From: CABHOJ01 sp965649545
Lineage (GTDB): Bacteria > Pseudomonadota > Gammaproteobacteria > Burkholderiales > Methylophilaceae
Direction: 5' to 3'
NCBI GenBank assembly: GCA_965649545.1
Contig: CBFGLF010000034.1
Span: 1-16,094, forward strand
DNA length: 16,094 nt
Under the pieces are notes generated by a model. It was not told where the DNA came from, made no database searches, and saw only the letters and a program-made list of their open reading frames with translations. Within the stretch, counting starts at the first letter, position 1. Each line of letters opens with the position of its first letter. The position numbers and the translations under genes are program-made. Shown here piece by piece: positions 15,284-16,094 of the stretch.

Positions 15284-15697
15284 ATGATAGGCATTCTGAT
15301 TATCGCGCACGGCACGCTGGGTGAAAGCCTGATCCACTGTGCCAGCCATGTGATGGGCACGCGACCCCCGATGTTAAGGCAACTGGGTGTGGGCACGCAC
15401 GATGACCCGGTGGAGCTGCTCCCCGAGGCGCTGCAGATGGTGAAGGAGCTGGATGAAGGCCAGGGCGTGCTGATCATGTCGGACATCTATGGCGCCACGC
15501 CCTGTAACCTGGTCAGCAAACTGCTGGTACCGGGCCGCGTAGAAGGTGTAGCCGGTGTCAACCTGCCGATGCTGGTCCGGGCATTGACGTATCGAAACGG
15601 AAGTATCCTGCCACTGGTGGAAAAGGCACTGAGTGGCGGGCACGAAGGTGTGGTTCATTTTACCGAGGATGCATGTAGTCACCATGATCAAGCATGA
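15284..15697 (+). CDS. PTS mannose-family EIIA component
   Basis: The 137-residue protein is a stand-alone EIIA domain of the mannose (ManX) family. It accepts phosphate from HPr on His9 (IIAHG). The block SDIYGATPCN and the dimer-forming C-terminal half match the family. No EIIB, EIIC or EIID permease gene is nearby, so its role is probably regulatory, as known for betaproteobacterial PTS sets with HprK. GAGGA lies about 8 nt before the ATG. It is 47 bp after rapZ, and its last 14 bases overlap the chosen ptsH start. Confidence 0.94.
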   Translation: MIGILIIAHGTLGESLIHCASHVMGTRPPMLRQLGVGTHDDPVELLPEALQMVKELDEGQGVLIMSDIYGATPCNLVSKLLVPGRVEGVAGVNLPMLVRALTYRNGSILPLVEKALSGGHEGVVHFTEDACSHHDQA

Positions 15698-15953
15698 GAT
15701 AGAAATCATCAACAAACTGGGCTTGCATGCCCGTGCATCGACCAAGCTGACGCAGACCGCGAGTGGCTACCACAGCGATATCTGGATCGAGCGCAATGGC
15801 CGCCGCGTCAATGCCAAGAGCATCATGGGCGTGATGATGCTGGCTGCCAGCAAGGGCAGCAAGATCACCCTGGAAGCGGAAGGCAAGGACGAGAAGGCTG
15901 CGATGGATGCGTTGATCGAGCTCATCAGTCAACGGTTCGGGGAACCCGAGTGA
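15684..15953 (+). CDS. ptsH: Phosphocarrier protein HPr
   Basis: HPr passes phosphate from enzyme I to EIIA domains. With the ATG at 15684 it has 89 residues, the normal length, and places His15 (GLHARA) and Ser46 (AKSIMGV) exactly at their family numbers. Ser46 is the target of HprK, encoded upstream. The frame is open further 5'; an in-frame ATG at 15669 directly after a GAGG would add five residues, but the numbering and alignment favour 15684. The start lies inside the EIIA gene, so translation is likely coupled. Enzyme I (ptsI) would be expected next but does not begin in the remaining 141 bp. Confidence 0.95.
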   Translation: MIKHEIEIINKLGLHARASTKLTQTASGYHSDIWIERNGRRVNAKSIMGVMMLAASKGSKITLEAEGKDEKAAMDALIELISQRFGEPE

Positions 15954-15968
15954 AGGGGATAACCCTAC

Positions 15969-16094
15969 TGCGCGATCCGATTGCTGCGTTGCAAAGTATT
16001 CGCTCACTCGCCTATCGCTTTGATATGTCTCGGTCGCTGCATCCTTTGCGCCTTGCACTCGAATCGCTCGCTACGGTTTCTCCAGCCATATTTT
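15969..16094. repeat. Probable dispersed intergenic repeat downstream of ptsH
   Basis: This non-coding stretch reaches the window edge. It contains two related 20-bp segments in the same orientation, at 15989-16008 and 16053-16072, which begin TTGCA and share TCGCTC near the 3' end (14 of 20 identical). Its reverse complement reads GGCTGGAGAAACC, then GTGCAAGGCGCAAAGGATGC. I recall this pattern as recurring between genes in Nitrosomonadales genomes, where it yields spurious short protein calls. That memory is not checked here. No ptsI start, terminator or promoter is evident. Confidence 0.5.

Noticed and set aside
15660..16058. Minus-strand frame of 132 codons through the terminal repeat and ptsH
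   Set aside because: It is antisense to ptsH and starts inside the repeat; such frames are usually spurious.

Overview
This window looks like a chromosomal segment of a betaproteobacterium, most likely in the Nitrosomonadales (Gallionella, Sulfuricella or Nitrosomonas-like lineages). The reasons are high G+C content, a kdsD-kdsC-lptCAB-rpoN-hpf block followed by hprK-rapZ-EIIA-ptsH, an HPr kinase in a Gram-negative LPS-bearing cell, and a soxYZ pair. The order-level placement is inference from gene content, not from a search. Almost all of the window is conserved core genome. I found no prophage, IS element, CRISPR array, tRNA or rRNA.

Positions 1-2568 hold the 3' end of an unidentified plus-strand gene and then a minus-strand cluster. 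In transcription order this cluster is a BepA-type periplasmic M48 protease with TPRs, soxY, soxZ and a previously easy-to-miss 31-residue single-span membrane peptide with a perfect Shine-Dalgarno. SoxY keeps the sulfur-carrying cysteine but ends in ENGCN instead of the usual GGCGG arm. No other sox gene is present. moaC (molybdenum cofactor) lies divergently at 2674-3147.

Positions 3178-7670 are minus-strand: a KefB/YbaL-type K+/H+ antiporter with an RCK domain, a glycine-oxidase-like FAD enzyme (ThiO) 3 bp behind it, and a second M48 protease, this one a lipoprotein. The 147-bp divergent region 7671-7817 contains two dyads and a -10 box so close to the kdsD start that a leaderless mRNA is plausible.

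Positions 7818-15953 form a long plus-strand envelope and regulation run. KdsD and KdsC make Kdo for LPS. LptC, LptA and LptB are parts of the LPS export machine. RpoN is sigma-54, and HPF hibernates ribosomes. HprK, RapZ, a mannose-family EIIA and HPr make up a regulatory PTS with no visible sugar permease. HPr has both His15 and Ser46, matching the presence of HprK. The ptsN gene commonly found after hpf is absent; a 147-bp spacer stands in its place. LptC carries an unusual, strongly basic Lys/Ala/Pro tail.

The last ~125 bp after ptsH are non-coding and look like a dispersed intergenic repeat. ptsI, expected next, is not visible. I do not see a convincing new multi-gene system here. The best leads are the soxYZ/microprotein unit, the LptC tail, the ptsN-less spacer and the terminal repeat.
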